A stretch of 64,000 nt of DNA from Isoptericola luteus (lineage in GTDB: Bacteria; Actinomycetota; Actinomycetes; Actinomycetales; Cellulomonadaceae): assembly GCF_020297055.1 (NCBI RefSeq), contig NZ_JAIXCQ010000015.1:1-64000 (forward strand), read 5' to 3'. Position numbers and translations under genes: made by a program. Positions 53,102 to 61,034 of the stretch are shown in pieces. Each line of letters starts with the position of its first letter. Position 1 is the stretch's first letter. The notes under the pieces were generated by a model. It searched no databases and was not told the origin of the DNA. It saw only the letters and a program-made list of their open reading frames with translations.

Positions 53102-53393
53102 TTCCCGGCAGGTGCGCCTGGGCGAAGTACGCCGCCGCACGGCGCAGGACCTCGTTCTCCTGCTCCAGCAGGCGGACCCGCTTGCGGGCTTCGCGCAGCT
53201 CGGTCGACTCGCTCTTCGTCACGCCGGGCTTGGCGCCGTCCTCGACATCGGCCTGGTGCAGCCAGTTGCGCAGGCACGACTCGCTGATGCCGAAGTCCTT
53301 CGCGACCTGCTTGACCGTGGACTCGCCCTGGCGGGCGATCGCCACGACGTCGTCGCGGAACTCCTTGGGATGGGGTCTGGGCACGGTGAACAT
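53079..53393 (-). CDS. IS3-family transposase OrfA
   Basis: Protein of 104 aa with the HTH of IS3 OrfA: PHPKEFRDDVVAIARQG, STVKQVAKDFGISESCLRNWL and a leucine-zipper-like RKRVRLLEQENEVLRRAAAYF. It binds the inverted repeats and pairs with OrfB. ATG 53393 is used. Confidence 0.92.
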   Translation of the reverse strand: MFTVPRPHPKEFRDDVVAIARQGESTVKQVAKDFGISESCLRNWLHQADVEDGAKPGVTKSESTELREARKRVRLLEQENEVLRRAAAYFAQAHLPGNDLPARP

Positions 53394-53453
53394 CCTTCCA
53401 GCAGCACCCGCAGGCACCACAGGTCAGGTGTCACCTAACCGTGCAGCAGTCCC

Positions 53454-53787
53454 AGTTCTATTGGCGACCGGGACCAGGGCTTGTGCGGCGTTCCGATGCT
53501 CCGGCGTCCGGTGCAGGCTAGCGTTCCGGGATGATGCGCTGCCATCAGCACCCGGAACGGGAGCGCGCCCGAGCTGAACTGTGCCGTGGGCAAGTGTCCC
53601 GCCTAGTTCCCGCCAGAGAACGCGAAACGGCGGCCGACGCTGGCAATCGTGCTGCTACGTTCACGCAGGTCAGCCGCCGTTCGTCGACTTCAGCGGGGCC
53701 ACGAACCCCTGTCCTAGGGCTGGTGAGACATCACGTGCTGACCGGCGGAGACGCCTCCCGTTGGTGGCTGGTTGCGGTGACCCAACG
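53454..53787. other. Gap between the IS element and the helical-protein gene
   Basis: These 334 bases carry repeat copy A (53616-53713, listed separately) and no gene. Short forward frames here are not supported by codon use. Confidence 0.5.
53616..53713. repeat. Left copy of ~100-bp direct repeat (degenerate glnA1-terminator copy)
   Basis: The segment starts gagaacgcgaaacggcgg and matches 57940-58043 along its length with scattered substitutions and small gaps. It includes a degraded version of the glnA1 terminator hairpin. With the right copy it brackets the 53.8-57.8 kb cassette. Confidence 0.7.
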
Positions 53788-56652
53788 TCAGGGCGTTGAC
53801 GTCTTGGCGTCTGGTAGTGCACTCAGAATCGCGATGACGCGCCGTTCGAGGTCGATTTCCCCTCGCTCACCCATGTGGTTCATCAGGGATCGTGCATCGG
53901 CTTGGAGCTCGGGGTCAGACGTCCTGAGAGCTGCGGCGATCACCGGTGCTAGCGCGTGTGTCCGCAGGTCGTAGTCTTCGCGGCCTGATGTTTCGGCGGG
54001 GGCTAGGAGCATTGTCAGCGCGTCAAGGGCAACGCGTGGAAGCTCGGCGGCGGCCGCAGCCATTTGCTCGCCGATCATTCCGTTCGTAGGCAGCTCGCCA
54101 TACAGTTCAAGCGCCTCCACCAGCCTGGGGAGCCACCATGAGGCTGGGAACTTTCCACTCCTGACAAACCAGTAGAAGTCCTTGAGCTCTGCCTTGTCCT
54201 CGGCGTGGGACGCGACGTGACGAACCCGCTCGTCCCAGAGCTCGGCGAGCCGGTCGCGGATAGCGTCGTCGACCGCCTCGGCGTGCATAAAGGACCAGGC
54301 GGTATGCCCGATCGCGTCGCCGCGGGTCTCGGCGTCGGCTCGCGTATAGAACTCGGCCCGCAGCGGGTCATCGTCGCCGATGTCTCCTCGAATAATCGCC
54401 TCTATCACCCACTGGCCGATTCGTTGCTGCGGTGAGACATCGTTGCCCCACCCGATCGCGATTTGCTCGGTGCTGTCGAGTGCGGCGATCATCGGGTCCG
54501 ACAGAAGCTGATAGAGATCTCGGTGGTAGTAGTGCATGGCAATCGCAGTTGTCAGCGCGACCTGCTGATTCCGGTCGATCGCTGATCTAGTGCCGAAGTA
54601 CATGGCCAGGTTCTCTTCAAGCCAGTCGCGGGCATGGTTGAACAATCGTCCGAGTCCCTCGCCGAGCACTGCTCGGGAGCCTCCCCGAGGGTCTTCCAGA
54701 GAGAGTTGCTCGCGGAGCGCCTCGAGCACCCTGGCGCGCCACTTGTGGCCTTCCCCCATGCCCACGAGATAGACGAGACCACGGAGTAAGATAGGCCACT
54801 TCCAGTTCAGCGAGACCATGAACGGGTCCCACCCAGACTCCTCGCCGACTGCACTGACGTATTCATCCCATGCGGAAGTTCCGGATGCAGCGGTCAAGAG
54901 GTAATCCGCCAGTTGGTCTAGCTGATACTCCGGAAGTTTCGTAGCCGAGGAGTTTGACGCCAGGTGGGCCAGGAATCGGATCGCGACCTTCTTCGCCTCT
55001 GTAAAGTCGGGATCGTCATCGAAGCGTCCCCCTTCAGCGGGGAGACGAGACTCATCGGAGTGGCCGAGGATGTCCCCAGCCAGAGCCAACGCTTGCTCCC
55101 AAGGAAGGTCAAGCCCGGCCTTGCGTGCTCCCTCCCAGCCGCTGAGGACGGCCCGCAGGTAGGTAGGGCGCAATCGCTGGACGAGGTCTCGCTGTCCAGC
55201 CAATGCCCGAGGATTGCTGGTGACGACTGCTTCAAGCACTCTCGCTTGCCCCTCGTGGGACGGCTCAGGTCCCCAACCGTCACCCTCGTAATGCCAGCCT
55301 TCCAGATGGGCTACGAGCTCCATTGGCGCAAGAGCGGCCATCTCCTCCTGAGAGATTGGGCTGTTCGGGCCGGTCCAACTGGAAGTCTGAAATGTGGGAC
55401 GCATCGGGTCATCGACGATCCCGGCTTCAGCGTCTAGCTCGTCCAGTTGCTGACGGAGTGGCTTCGGGAGAAGATCACGTCCAACTCCGGCCAACACGCG
55501 GTGCCGCCATCGCATATCCCATTGAGCGATCTGGTCCTTAATCTCTTCGTCTGACTCACCCTGAGCACTCAGGTTGCGCGTGATTCGCGCTGCCGCCTGC
55601 TCGGTCGCGTGGCCTGACGCCAACACGCCTTCTAGCGGGTCAAGTTCAGCAGGAGAGACGGTGCCTAGCGTGCGGAGGAGCCTAATGAAGTCCGAGACGG
55701 CGAGTTGGTCGCGGGACTTGGCATCCAGCATGAGTTCGCGCGCGACCGAGACTACGTCGGAACTCACGGTCTCGTTAGCCACCTGGCGCTCGAGGACCTC
55801 CGCGACCGCATAGAGCGAGATGCGGCGCACGATAAGGATGGGATTCCGATTGAGGTCCGCCCACGCCGCTGCCGGATTCTCCTCGAGCCGATCTACCGCT
55901 GCGTCGCGCACAGCATCGATCAGCGCGTCCTCGACCTCGTGGTAGTTGTTCCGTCTGCTCGAGATCTCCGATCGCCCAAAGCCGCTGTGGTCGTAACCCT
56001 CGCCGATGTTCCGTTTGTGCTCTTCGTAGAGGGTGAGCCAAGGAAGTATGGTCTTCAGCGCGTTGTCCCCGAGGGCGCGGGTCACCCTCGGGAGTTCGTG
56101 CGAGTACCAATGAGCCTTCAACTCCGTCACGGGGTCCCCGCTAGTGCCCTCGTCATCAGTTGGTCGGAGCAGCTTGTTGGCAAGCGAAATGCCGAACTTC
56201 GTCTCGCCTCCTTCCAGCAAGTTGACGGTGAAGGACACGAGATCCCGCGGGTCGGTGCGCCACCCGTAGCCGGTGTCTTCCCAGCCGTCGATAGCGGGCT
56301 TCAGTTTGGCTGCGATAGCCGCGGGCATGCGCGAGCCAGCAGAGAATGCGATTCTTTGGACCCAGGGGTTGGTACTTCCTGCAAGCGTGACGAGAACGCC
56401 GGCCACCTCCGCCGGAACGTGTTCCGCCATCTCGTCCAGATAGCTGGCTTCAGGCCAGTATCGCTCGCGAACGACACCATCGCTTCCCACCTCCGGCTCG
56501 GGCGGACTGCTGAATGCTCCGGCATCAGCGAGCGGTTTGACCCAGAGCGGATTCTTGAGCCCCTCGTAGAACGCTCGACGGAGTTGGAACGAGGTCAGCC
56601 TGCGCAGCGCGGTCTGGACCTGCTCTGCCGTCGGAGCTTGATGCTTAGCCAC
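53788..56652 (-). CDS. Large helical protein of unknown function, accessory cassette
   Basis: Protein of 954 aa that I cannot assign to a named family. It is almost wholly helical: the N-terminus (LTSFQLRRAFYEGLKNPLWV then KPLADAGAFSSPP) and many short helix pairs resemble a HEAT/TPR-like superhelix such as the sensor halves of STAND proteins, but no Walker A/B, nuclease or protease motif is seen. GTG 56652 has AGGGAGG 7 bases upstream; ATG 56670 is an alternative. It overlaps the stop of the 224-aa gene by 8 bases. Codon use is less GC-rich than elsewhere, pointing to acquisition by transfer. Confidence 0.75.
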   Translation of the reverse strand: MAKHQAPTAEQVQTALRRLTSFQLRRAFYEGLKNPLWVKPLADAGAFSSPPEPEVGSDGVVRERYWPEASYLDEMAEHVPAEVAGVLVTLAGSTNPWVQRIAFSAGSRMPAAIAAKLKPAIDGWEDTGYGWRTDPRDLVSFTVNLLEGGETKFGISLANKLLRPTDDEGTSGDPVTELKAHWYSHELPRVTRALGDNALKTILPWLTLYEEHKRNIGEGYDHSGFGRSEISSRRNNYHEVEDALIDAVRDAAVDRLEENPAAAWADLNRNPILIVRRISLYAVAEVLERQVANETVSSDVVSVARELMLDAKSRDQLAVSDFIRLLRTLGTVSPAELDPLEGVLASGHATEQAAARITRNLSAQGESDEEIKDQIAQWDMRWRHRVLAGVGRDLLPKPLRQQLDELDAEAGIVDDPMRPTFQTSSWTGPNSPISQEEMAALAPMELVAHLEGWHYEGDGWGPEPSHEGQARVLEAVVTSNPRALAGQRDLVQRLRPTYLRAVLSGWEGARKAGLDLPWEQALALAGDILGHSDESRLPAEGGRFDDDPDFTEAKKVAIRFLAHLASNSSATKLPEYQLDQLADYLLTAASGTSAWDEYVSAVGEESGWDPFMVSLNWKWPILLRGLVYLVGMGEGHKWRARVLEALREQLSLEDPRGGSRAVLGEGLGRLFNHARDWLEENLAMYFGTRSAIDRNQQVALTTAIAMHYYHRDLYQLLSDPMIAALDSTEQIAIGWGNDVSPQQRIGQWVIEAIIRGDIGDDDPLRAEFYTRADAETRGDAIGHTAWSFMHAEAVDDAIRDRLAELWDERVRHVASHAEDKAELKDFYWFVRSGKFPASWWLPRLVEALELYGELPTNGMIGEQMAAAAAELPRVALDALTMLLAPAETSGREDYDLRTHALAPVIAAALRTSDPELQADARSLMNHMGERGEIDLERRVIAILSALPDAKTSTP

Positions 56653-57319
56653 CGTTGTCGCCTCCCTCATCCAGCCTATTGGCTTCGGCGAGCAGATCCT
56701 CGATCGCGCGCAGGCTGTCGAAGAACTCGGCGCGCTTTGCGTCCATCAGGACTTCGACCGAGTTAATCCGGAATACTAGATCATCGTCCGTGGGAAGAGC
56801 GTCAACGTCGCTCTGCTCGCCATGGAGGTGTGCCCATTTCACGAAGTAGTTGTACGCCGCGTACCACTCTCGGACGGCGGGGTGCTTCGTGTCGCCATCG
56901 TCGGTGAGGAAAACGGCGATGTCGGCCAGAAATCGCCCGTCCTCCGAGACTGCGGCACTGACCAGCTCATCCAAGAGGCGTGCGATTTCCTGCGGAACTG
57001 GAACGTTCTCGGCGTTCTGGGTGAGATCAAGAGCAGGGTACTTCGCCACGACGCTCGGGAGTTTCCTCACAAAGTTGTTGCTTCGTGCGCGCCTCTCGTC
57101 GCGCCCGACGGCTGAAATTGCTTCCGGGAGGTGTTTCATTACTTCCCGCATCGAGTGGCAGATGTGCGACACCCGCGTCCGCTCGTCGCCTGGCTTTGCG
57201 GCTTCCGCGAGCAACTTCAGAGCGGCCCGGTACATGCTCGCCAAGTCCGGACGCTTTTCCTCCAGCCAGTCGGCGAGCCGGGCTTGGCGATCGGCATGGG
57301 TCGACACTGATCCGCTCAT
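56645..57319 (-). CDS. 224-aa partner protein of unknown function
   Basis: Helical protein of 224 aa, unassigned. Visible segments are RLADWLEEKRPDLASMYRAA, RVSHICHSMREVMKHLP, and REWYAAYNYFVKWAHLH near the end. The two His/Arg-containing helices recall HEPN-like or abortive-infection proteins, which is only a hypothesis. It overlaps the 954-aa gene by 8 bases and shares its lower GC content, so the two form an operon. Start ATG 57319. Confidence 0.72.
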   Translation of the reverse strand: MSGSVSTHADRQARLADWLEEKRPDLASMYRAALKLLAEAAKPGDERTRVSHICHSMREVMKHLPEAISAVGRDERRARSNNFVRKLPSVVAKYPALDLTQNAENVPVPQEIARLLDELVSAAVSEDGRFLADIAVFLTDDGDTKHPAVREWYAAYNYFVKWAHLHGEQSDVDALPTDDDLVFRINSVEVLMDAKRAEFFDSLRAIEDLLAEANRLDEGGDNGG

Positions 57320-57563
57320 TCCTCATCGTCGGCCTCGGGTTCAGGCGGCACCCGCGCAGCGCAGCCTCGAGCGTGGGCGCGGTGTAGATCGCATTGAGCT
57401 CGCGTCTGGCGGCCTGCAAGTTTTCTCGAGGCGTACCGCAGCATGTTGCGCACTGGGTACACCTGGCCAGGGCGTGGTGATCCGCCTCGGGAAGCCCCCG
57501 CAGGCCGTTGCAGCACACGATGCACGCGTCGAGAATCCCACAATTGCGTAGTTCTGTCAGCAT
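57027..57563 (-). CDS. Cysteine-rich ORF overlapping the 224-aa gene
   Basis: Opening at ATG 57563, the first 80 codons look coding (high third-position GC) and cysteine-rich: LRNCGILDACIVCCNGLRGL, HHALARCTQCATCCGTP, a possible zinc-binding pair of knuckles. The frame then runs 293 bases inside the 224-aa gene, where it looks like a shadow. It may be a short gene that ends by frameshift into the 224-aa frame, or a remnant. A different frame stops exactly at the 224-aa start but has poorer codon use. Confidence 0.4.
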   Translation of the reverse strand: MLTELRNCGILDACIVCCNGLRGLPEADHHALARCTQCATCCGTPRENLQAARRELNAIYTAPTLEAALRGCRLNPRPTMRNERISVDPCRSPSPARRLAGGKASGLGEHVPGRSEVARGSRKARRRADAGVAHLPLDAGSNETPPGSNFSRRARREARTKQQLCEETPERRGEVPCS

Positions 57564-57605
57564 GCTTGTTCACTGCGTGGCTCCGTTACCGCCGGTGGGG
57601 CCGCC

Positions 57606-57767
57606 CTACCTCCCCAGCAAGTCCCGCTCGTCGTCGACGCTGATGCCATCGCGACGTACATGGGCACGGTCGTCGGCCCTGGCGCTGCCGACCGGGATCT
57701 TGAACACAATCCCGTCGTTCAGGATCACCGGATTCATCGGGTCCAGCGGGCGTTCCAGCGCCGGCAC
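57606..57767 (-). CDS. Small hypothetical protein
   Basis: A 53-codon frame from GTG 57767 (or 43 codons from ATG 57737) reads PALERPLDPMNPVILNDGIV and ends SVDDERDLLGR. Composition and strand-like pattern look protein-like, and it would be the first gene of the cassette, 43 bases before the Cys-rich ORF. No family is recognised. Confidence 0.35.
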   Translation of the reverse strand: MPALERPLDPMNPVILNDGIVFKIPVGSARADDRAHVRRDGISVDDERDLLGR

Positions 57768-57939
57768 TCCGCCCTCGACTGGCTGACACCCGTGTAATCC
57801 GAGACCTCGGTGCGATCACGCGGCCTAGATTCCAGCTTGCTGAGTTCACGGAAGGTGGGGGTACACGATGTCGCGGCTAAGCCAGGAGGCTGGCGGGTTA
57901 CGGGTGCCTTTGGCGTCCGATCACACACGGATCACACAC

Positions 57940-58043
57940 GAGAACGCGAAACGGCGGCTGACGCTGCGCAACGTCGAAAGACGTTCGCGCAGGTCAGCCG
58001 CCGTTTCAGGCGACCTCAGCAGGGGCTACAAAACCCGTCTGTC
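57940..58043. repeat. Right copy of ~100-bp direct repeat
   Basis: This copy matches 53616-53713. It contains the intact glnA1 terminator hairpin and ends at the glnA1 stop codon, so it is the original site and the left copy is the duplicated one. Confidence 0.7.
57948..58007 (-). terminator. glnA1 transcription terminator
   Basis: Perfect 15-base arms, gaaacggcggctgac at 57948-57962 and its complement at 57993-58007, with a nearly paired interior (aacgtc / gacgtt around a gaaa loop), make a hairpin of about 60 bases starting 35 bases beyond the glnA1 stop. Confidence 0.8.
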
Positions 58044-59466
58044 AGATGTCGTAGTAGAGCTCGAACTCGTGCGGGTGCGGGCGCAGGCGGATGGGGTCGA
58101 TCTCGTTGCTGCGCTTGTAGTCGATCCAGGTGGCGATGAGGTCCTCGGAGAAGACGTCGCCCTGGGTCAGGAACTCGTGGTCGCGCTCGAGGTTGTCCAG
58201 AGCCTCCTCGAGGGACGCAGGCACCTGGGCGATCTGCGCGTGCTCCTCGGGGGGCAGCTCGTACAGGTCCTTGTCGATCGGCGCCGGCGGCTCGATGCGG
58301 TTCTTGATGCCGTCGATGCCCGCGAGGAGCTGCGCGGCGAACGCGAGGTAGGGGTTCGCCGTCGGGTCCGGCACGCGGAACTCGACGCGCTTCGCCTTGG
58401 GCGACGAACCGGTGACCGGGATGCGGATGCACGCGGAGCGGTTGCGAGCCGAGTAGACGAGGTTGACGGGGGCCTCGTAGCCCGGGACGAGGCGGCGGTA
58501 GGAGTTCACCGACGGGTTGGTGAAGGCCAGCAGCGACGGCGCGTGCTTGAGCAGGCCGCCGATGTACCAGCGGGCTGTGTCGGACAGGCCGCCGTAGCCC
58601 TTCTCGTCGTAGAACAGGGGCTCACCGTTCAGCCACAGCGACTGGTGCGAGTGCATGCCCGAGCCGTTGTCGCCGAAGATCGGCTTCGGCATGAACGTGA
58701 CGGTCTTGCCGGCCTGCCAGGCGACGTTCTTGATGACGTACTTGAACTTCATCAGGTCGTCGGCCGAGTGCATCAGCGTGTTGAAGCGGTAGTTGATCTC
58801 CTGCTGGCCGGCGGTGCCCACCTCGTGGTGCGCGCGCTCGACGTCGAGGCCGACCTGGGCGAGCACGGCGCACATCTCGTCGCGCAGGTCGGCGAACTGG
58901 TCGTTGGGGGAGACGGGGAAGTAGCCGCCCTTGAACCGGGTCTTGTACCCGAGGTTGCCACCCTCCTCCTCGCGCCCGGTGTTCCACGCGGCCTCGACGG
59001 AGTCCAGGTGGAAGAAGCTCTCGTTCGCCGCGGTCTTGAAGCGCACGTCGTCGAACACGTAGAACTCGGCCTCGGGGGCGAAGAACGCGGTGTCGGCGAT
59101 GCCGGTCGACTTCAGGTACGCCTCGGCCTTGGCCGCGATGGTGCGGGGGTCGCGGGAGTACGGCTCGTCCGTGAACGGGTCCACGATCGAGAAGTTCATG
59201 ATCAGCGTCTTGCGCTTGCGGAACGGGTCCAGGTACGCCGTCGTGACGTCGGGGACCAGCTTCATGTCGGACTCGTGGATCGCCTGGAACCCGCGGATCG
59301 ACGATCCGTCGAACATCAGGCCGTCGGTGAAGGAGTCCTCGGAGAACTGCTCCGTCGGGATGTTGAAGTGCTGCATCACGCCCGGCAGGTCGATGAACCG
59401 GACGTCGATGAACTCCACCCCCTCACGACGGGTGTAGGCGATGGCCTCGTCGGCGTTGGTGAACAT
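58042..59466 (-). CDS. glnA1: Glutamine synthetase type I (GlnA1)
   Basis: Protein of 474 aa, main assimilatory ligase for ammonium and glutamate. Motifs include [72 protein letters not shown] and [15 protein letters not shown]. The adenylylation sequence [11 protein letters not shown] is present near residue 400, so the enzyme should be modified by GlnE. ATG 59466 has AAGGAG upstream. A tandem GlnR-type operator lies at 59538-59575. Confidence 0.97.
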   Translation of the reverse strand: MFTNADEAIAYTRREGVEFIDVRFIDLPGVMQHFNIPTEQFSEDSFTDGLMFDGSSIRGFQAIHESDMKLVPDVTTAYLDPFRKRKTLIMNFSIVDPFTDEPYSRDPRTIAAKAEAYLKSTGIADTAFFAPEAEFYVFDDVRFKTAANESFFHLDSVEAAWNTGREEEGGNLGYKTRFKGGYFPVSPNDQFADLRDEMCAVLAQVGLDVERAHHEVGTAGQQEINYRFNTLMHSADDLMKFKYVIKNVAWQAGKTVTFMPKPIFGDNGSGMHSHQSLWLNGEPLFYDEKGYGGLSDTARWYIGGLLKHAPSLLAFTNPSVNSYRRLVPGYEAPVNLVYSARNRSACIRIPVTGSSPKAKRVEFRVPDPTANPYLAFAAQLLAGIDGIKNRIEPPAPIDKDLYELPPEEHAQIAQVPASLEEALDNLERDHEFLTQGDVFSEDLIATWIDYKRSNEIDPIRLRPHPHEFELYYDI

Positions 59467-59537
59467 TCGTGCGCTCCTTGCTCTGACGTACCCGGGGAGG
59501 GGCCGGTGCTCGGCGTGCACGACGCTAGAGGTGGGGC

Positions 59538-59575
59538 GTTTCTCTGGCGTGCCGCCCATGTTTCGTGCACGTTAC
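59538..59575 (-). promoter_or_regulatory. Tandem GlnR binding site upstream of glnA1
   Basis: On the minus strand the pentamers GTAAC, GAAAC, GGCAC and GAAAC are each separated by exactly 6 bases. This is the actinobacterial GlnR layout (gTnAC-n6-GnAAC, two boxes 22 bases apart). The site lies 72-109 bases upstream of the glnA1 start. Confidence 0.82.
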
Positions 59576-59637
59576 GTAGACGTCGCTGCCGGCGCCTGCC
59601 GTGAGGGATGCACCGCGAGGAACGTACCCTGGGTCGC

Positions 59638-60102
59638 ATGGCATCGCGCGAGGACATGGGGTCGTGGCTCGAAGGGGGAGCGGCCGACAGGTCCGGACCG
59701 TCGAGCGCGGAGCGTCTCGGGCTCCCAGGCGAGGGGCACGGGTCGCCGGCGAGGGTCGGACGGCGGGTCGTCGCGCTGGTGATCGACTGGGCCGTCGCGA
59801 GCCTGGTCGCGTTCCTCCTCACCAACCCGGGCTCCTGGTCGGACATGAGCTCCTGGGCGCCGCTCCTCGTCTTCGCAGTCGAGAACGTGCTCCTCGTGAG
59901 CACGGCGGGCTTCACGGTCGGGCACCGGCTCCTGGGGCTGCAGGTGCGGGTCCTGGGTGCCCCCGAGGGCACGTACGTCGGCTTCGCGCGCGGCGCGGTC
60001 CGCACGCTGCTGCTGTGCCTGGTCATCCCCGCCGTGGTGTGGGGCAACGACGGGCGTGGCCTGCACGACCGTGCCGCCGGCACCGTCATCGTGCGCCGCT
60101 GA
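59638..60102 (+). CDS. RDD family membrane protein
   Basis: Protein of 154 aa with the RDD pattern: GSPARVGRRVVALVIDWAVA at the first helix (Arg and Asp conserved), a second helix around LLVFAVENVLLV, the conserved GFTVGHRLLGLQVR, and a C-terminal GRGLHDRAAGTVIV. The function is unknown; RDD proteins are often linked to transport. A -10-like TACCCT 8 bases before ATG 59638 suggests a leaderless transcript. It is divergent from glnA1 and shares its regulatory region. Confidence 0.9.
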   Translation: MASREDMGSWLEGGAADRSGPSSAERLGLPGEGHGSPARVGRRVVALVIDWAVASLVAFLLTNPGSWSDMSSWAPLLVFAVENVLLVSTAGFTVGHRLLGLQVRVLGAPEGTYVGFARGAVRTLLLCLVIPAVVWGNDGRGLHDRAAGTVIVRR

Positions 60103-60148
60103 GCCCGGCCCCGCTGAGGCTCCCGTCGATGACGCACCAGAGCTGAGA

Positions 60149-60195
60149 ACGCACGAGAGCCCCGGCACCGTGACGGTGCCGGGGCTCTCGTGCGT
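60149..60195. terminator. Strong bidirectional terminator
   Basis: A perfect 23-base inverted repeat with a 1-base centre at 60172, inside the gap between the convergent RDD and DUF4191 genes. The core is agagccccggcaccg and its complement. Confidence 0.9.
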
Positions 60196-60213
60196 GCCTG
60201 CAGGGCGGGTGGC

Positions 60214-60960
60214 TCAGCGGCCGCGCATGCCCTTGCGGTCGGGGCGGGCCTTCATGGGGTCGACGCCCTTGGGGATCGGCAGCCGCGCGCCACCGAGGGA
60301 CTTGAGGCGCTTCTTGACCTGGTCGGTCTCCGGGCGGGTGAGCTTGCGCTTGAGCTTCTGCACCTGGCGGGCGACCTTGGGCAGCGGGGTCTGCCCGGCC
60401 TCGTCGCCCACCTGGATGAGGGTGATCGGCACGTTGGGCAGGATGCGAGCCACCTTGCGGCGCTCGTCGTCCAGCAGGCGCTGCACGCGGTGCGAGGGAC
60501 CCTCGCTGACGAGCACGACGCCCGGGCGCCCGACGCCGCGGAACACGAAGTCCTGCGTGCGCGGGTTGATGGCGATGGGCTCGTCGCCGAACTCCCACCC
60601 GCCGCGCACCGTGCCGAGGGCGGCGCGCGCCGCGCCGGGCTGACCGGCGATCTGCGTGTACGCGGCCTTCTCGGCCTTGCGGGTCAGCGTGAACATGGCG
60701 CCGAGCAGGGCGAACGGGATGCCGAGGACGACCCAGTACAGGATCTTGAACCCCGTCGGGACGTCGAGCAGCAGCACGATCACGCCGACCACGGCGAGGA
60801 TGCCGACGAAGACGCCGAGGATGAGCCATGTGGCGCTCGGGTCCTGCTTGCGCGTCATCTGGTACGCGGCCCACACCTGGTGGTACCAGCGCTGCTTGCG
60901 GGGCTTCTTCTGCTTGCCGGTGGCGTCGGGCGCGTCGGCGTCGGGCTTCGTGCGGGCCAT
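60214..60960 (-). CDS. DUF4191 domain membrane protein
   Basis: Protein of 248 aa with two adjacent membrane helices (WLILGVFVGILAVVGVIVLLL, GFKILYWVVLGIPFALLGAMF in parts) and the DUF4191 pattern: KQRWYHQVWAAYQMTRKQDP, then a soluble domain GGWEFGDEPIAINPRTQD and VVLVSEGPSHRVQRLL. Function unknown; it is an actinobacterial conserved gene commonly adjacent to lipA. Confidence 0.92.
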   Translation of the reverse strand: MARTKPDADAPDATGKQKKPRKQRWYHQVWAAYQMTRKQDPSATWLILGVFVGILAVVGVIVLLLDVPTGFKILYWVVLGIPFALLGAMFTLTRKAEKAAYTQIAGQPGAARAALGTVRGGWEFGDEPIAINPRTQDFVFRGVGRPGVVLVSEGPSHRVQRLLDDERRKVARILPNVPITLIQVGDEAGQTPLPKVARQVQKLKRKLTRPETDQVKKRLKSLGGARLPIPKGVDPMKARPDRKGMRGR

Positions 60961-61034
60961 GGTCGTCCAGTCTAGTGGTGCAGCGAGAGCGCCGGAACCG
61001 CAATACGGTCCCGGCGCCTCTCGGATGGTCAGGA

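Larger units (their letters stand above)
52179..53453 (-). mobile_element. IS3-family insertion sequence, 1275 bp
   Basis: Inverted repeats start gggactgctgcacgg at 52179 and end with the complement at 53453, with one mismatch over about 25 bases. Inside are an orfA (HTH) and overlapping orfB (DDE integrase) on the minus strand. No target-site duplication is clear (aag on the left, agt on the right). Both frames are open, so the element is probably active or recently active. Confidence 0.9.

Noticed and set aside
52179-53453. Target-site duplication for the IS3 element
   Set aside because: The flanking triplets are aag and agt, so no duplication is visible; the ends may have mutated.
57316-57573. 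85-codon frame ending at the 224-aa start
   Set aside because: Its stop fits a coupling pattern, but its third-position GC is lower and it lacks the cysteine pairs seen in the overlapping frame; kept only as an alternative.
57868-59604. A 578-codon + strand frame over glnA1
   Set aside because: Antisense shadow of glnA1, which has unambiguous motifs on the minus strand.
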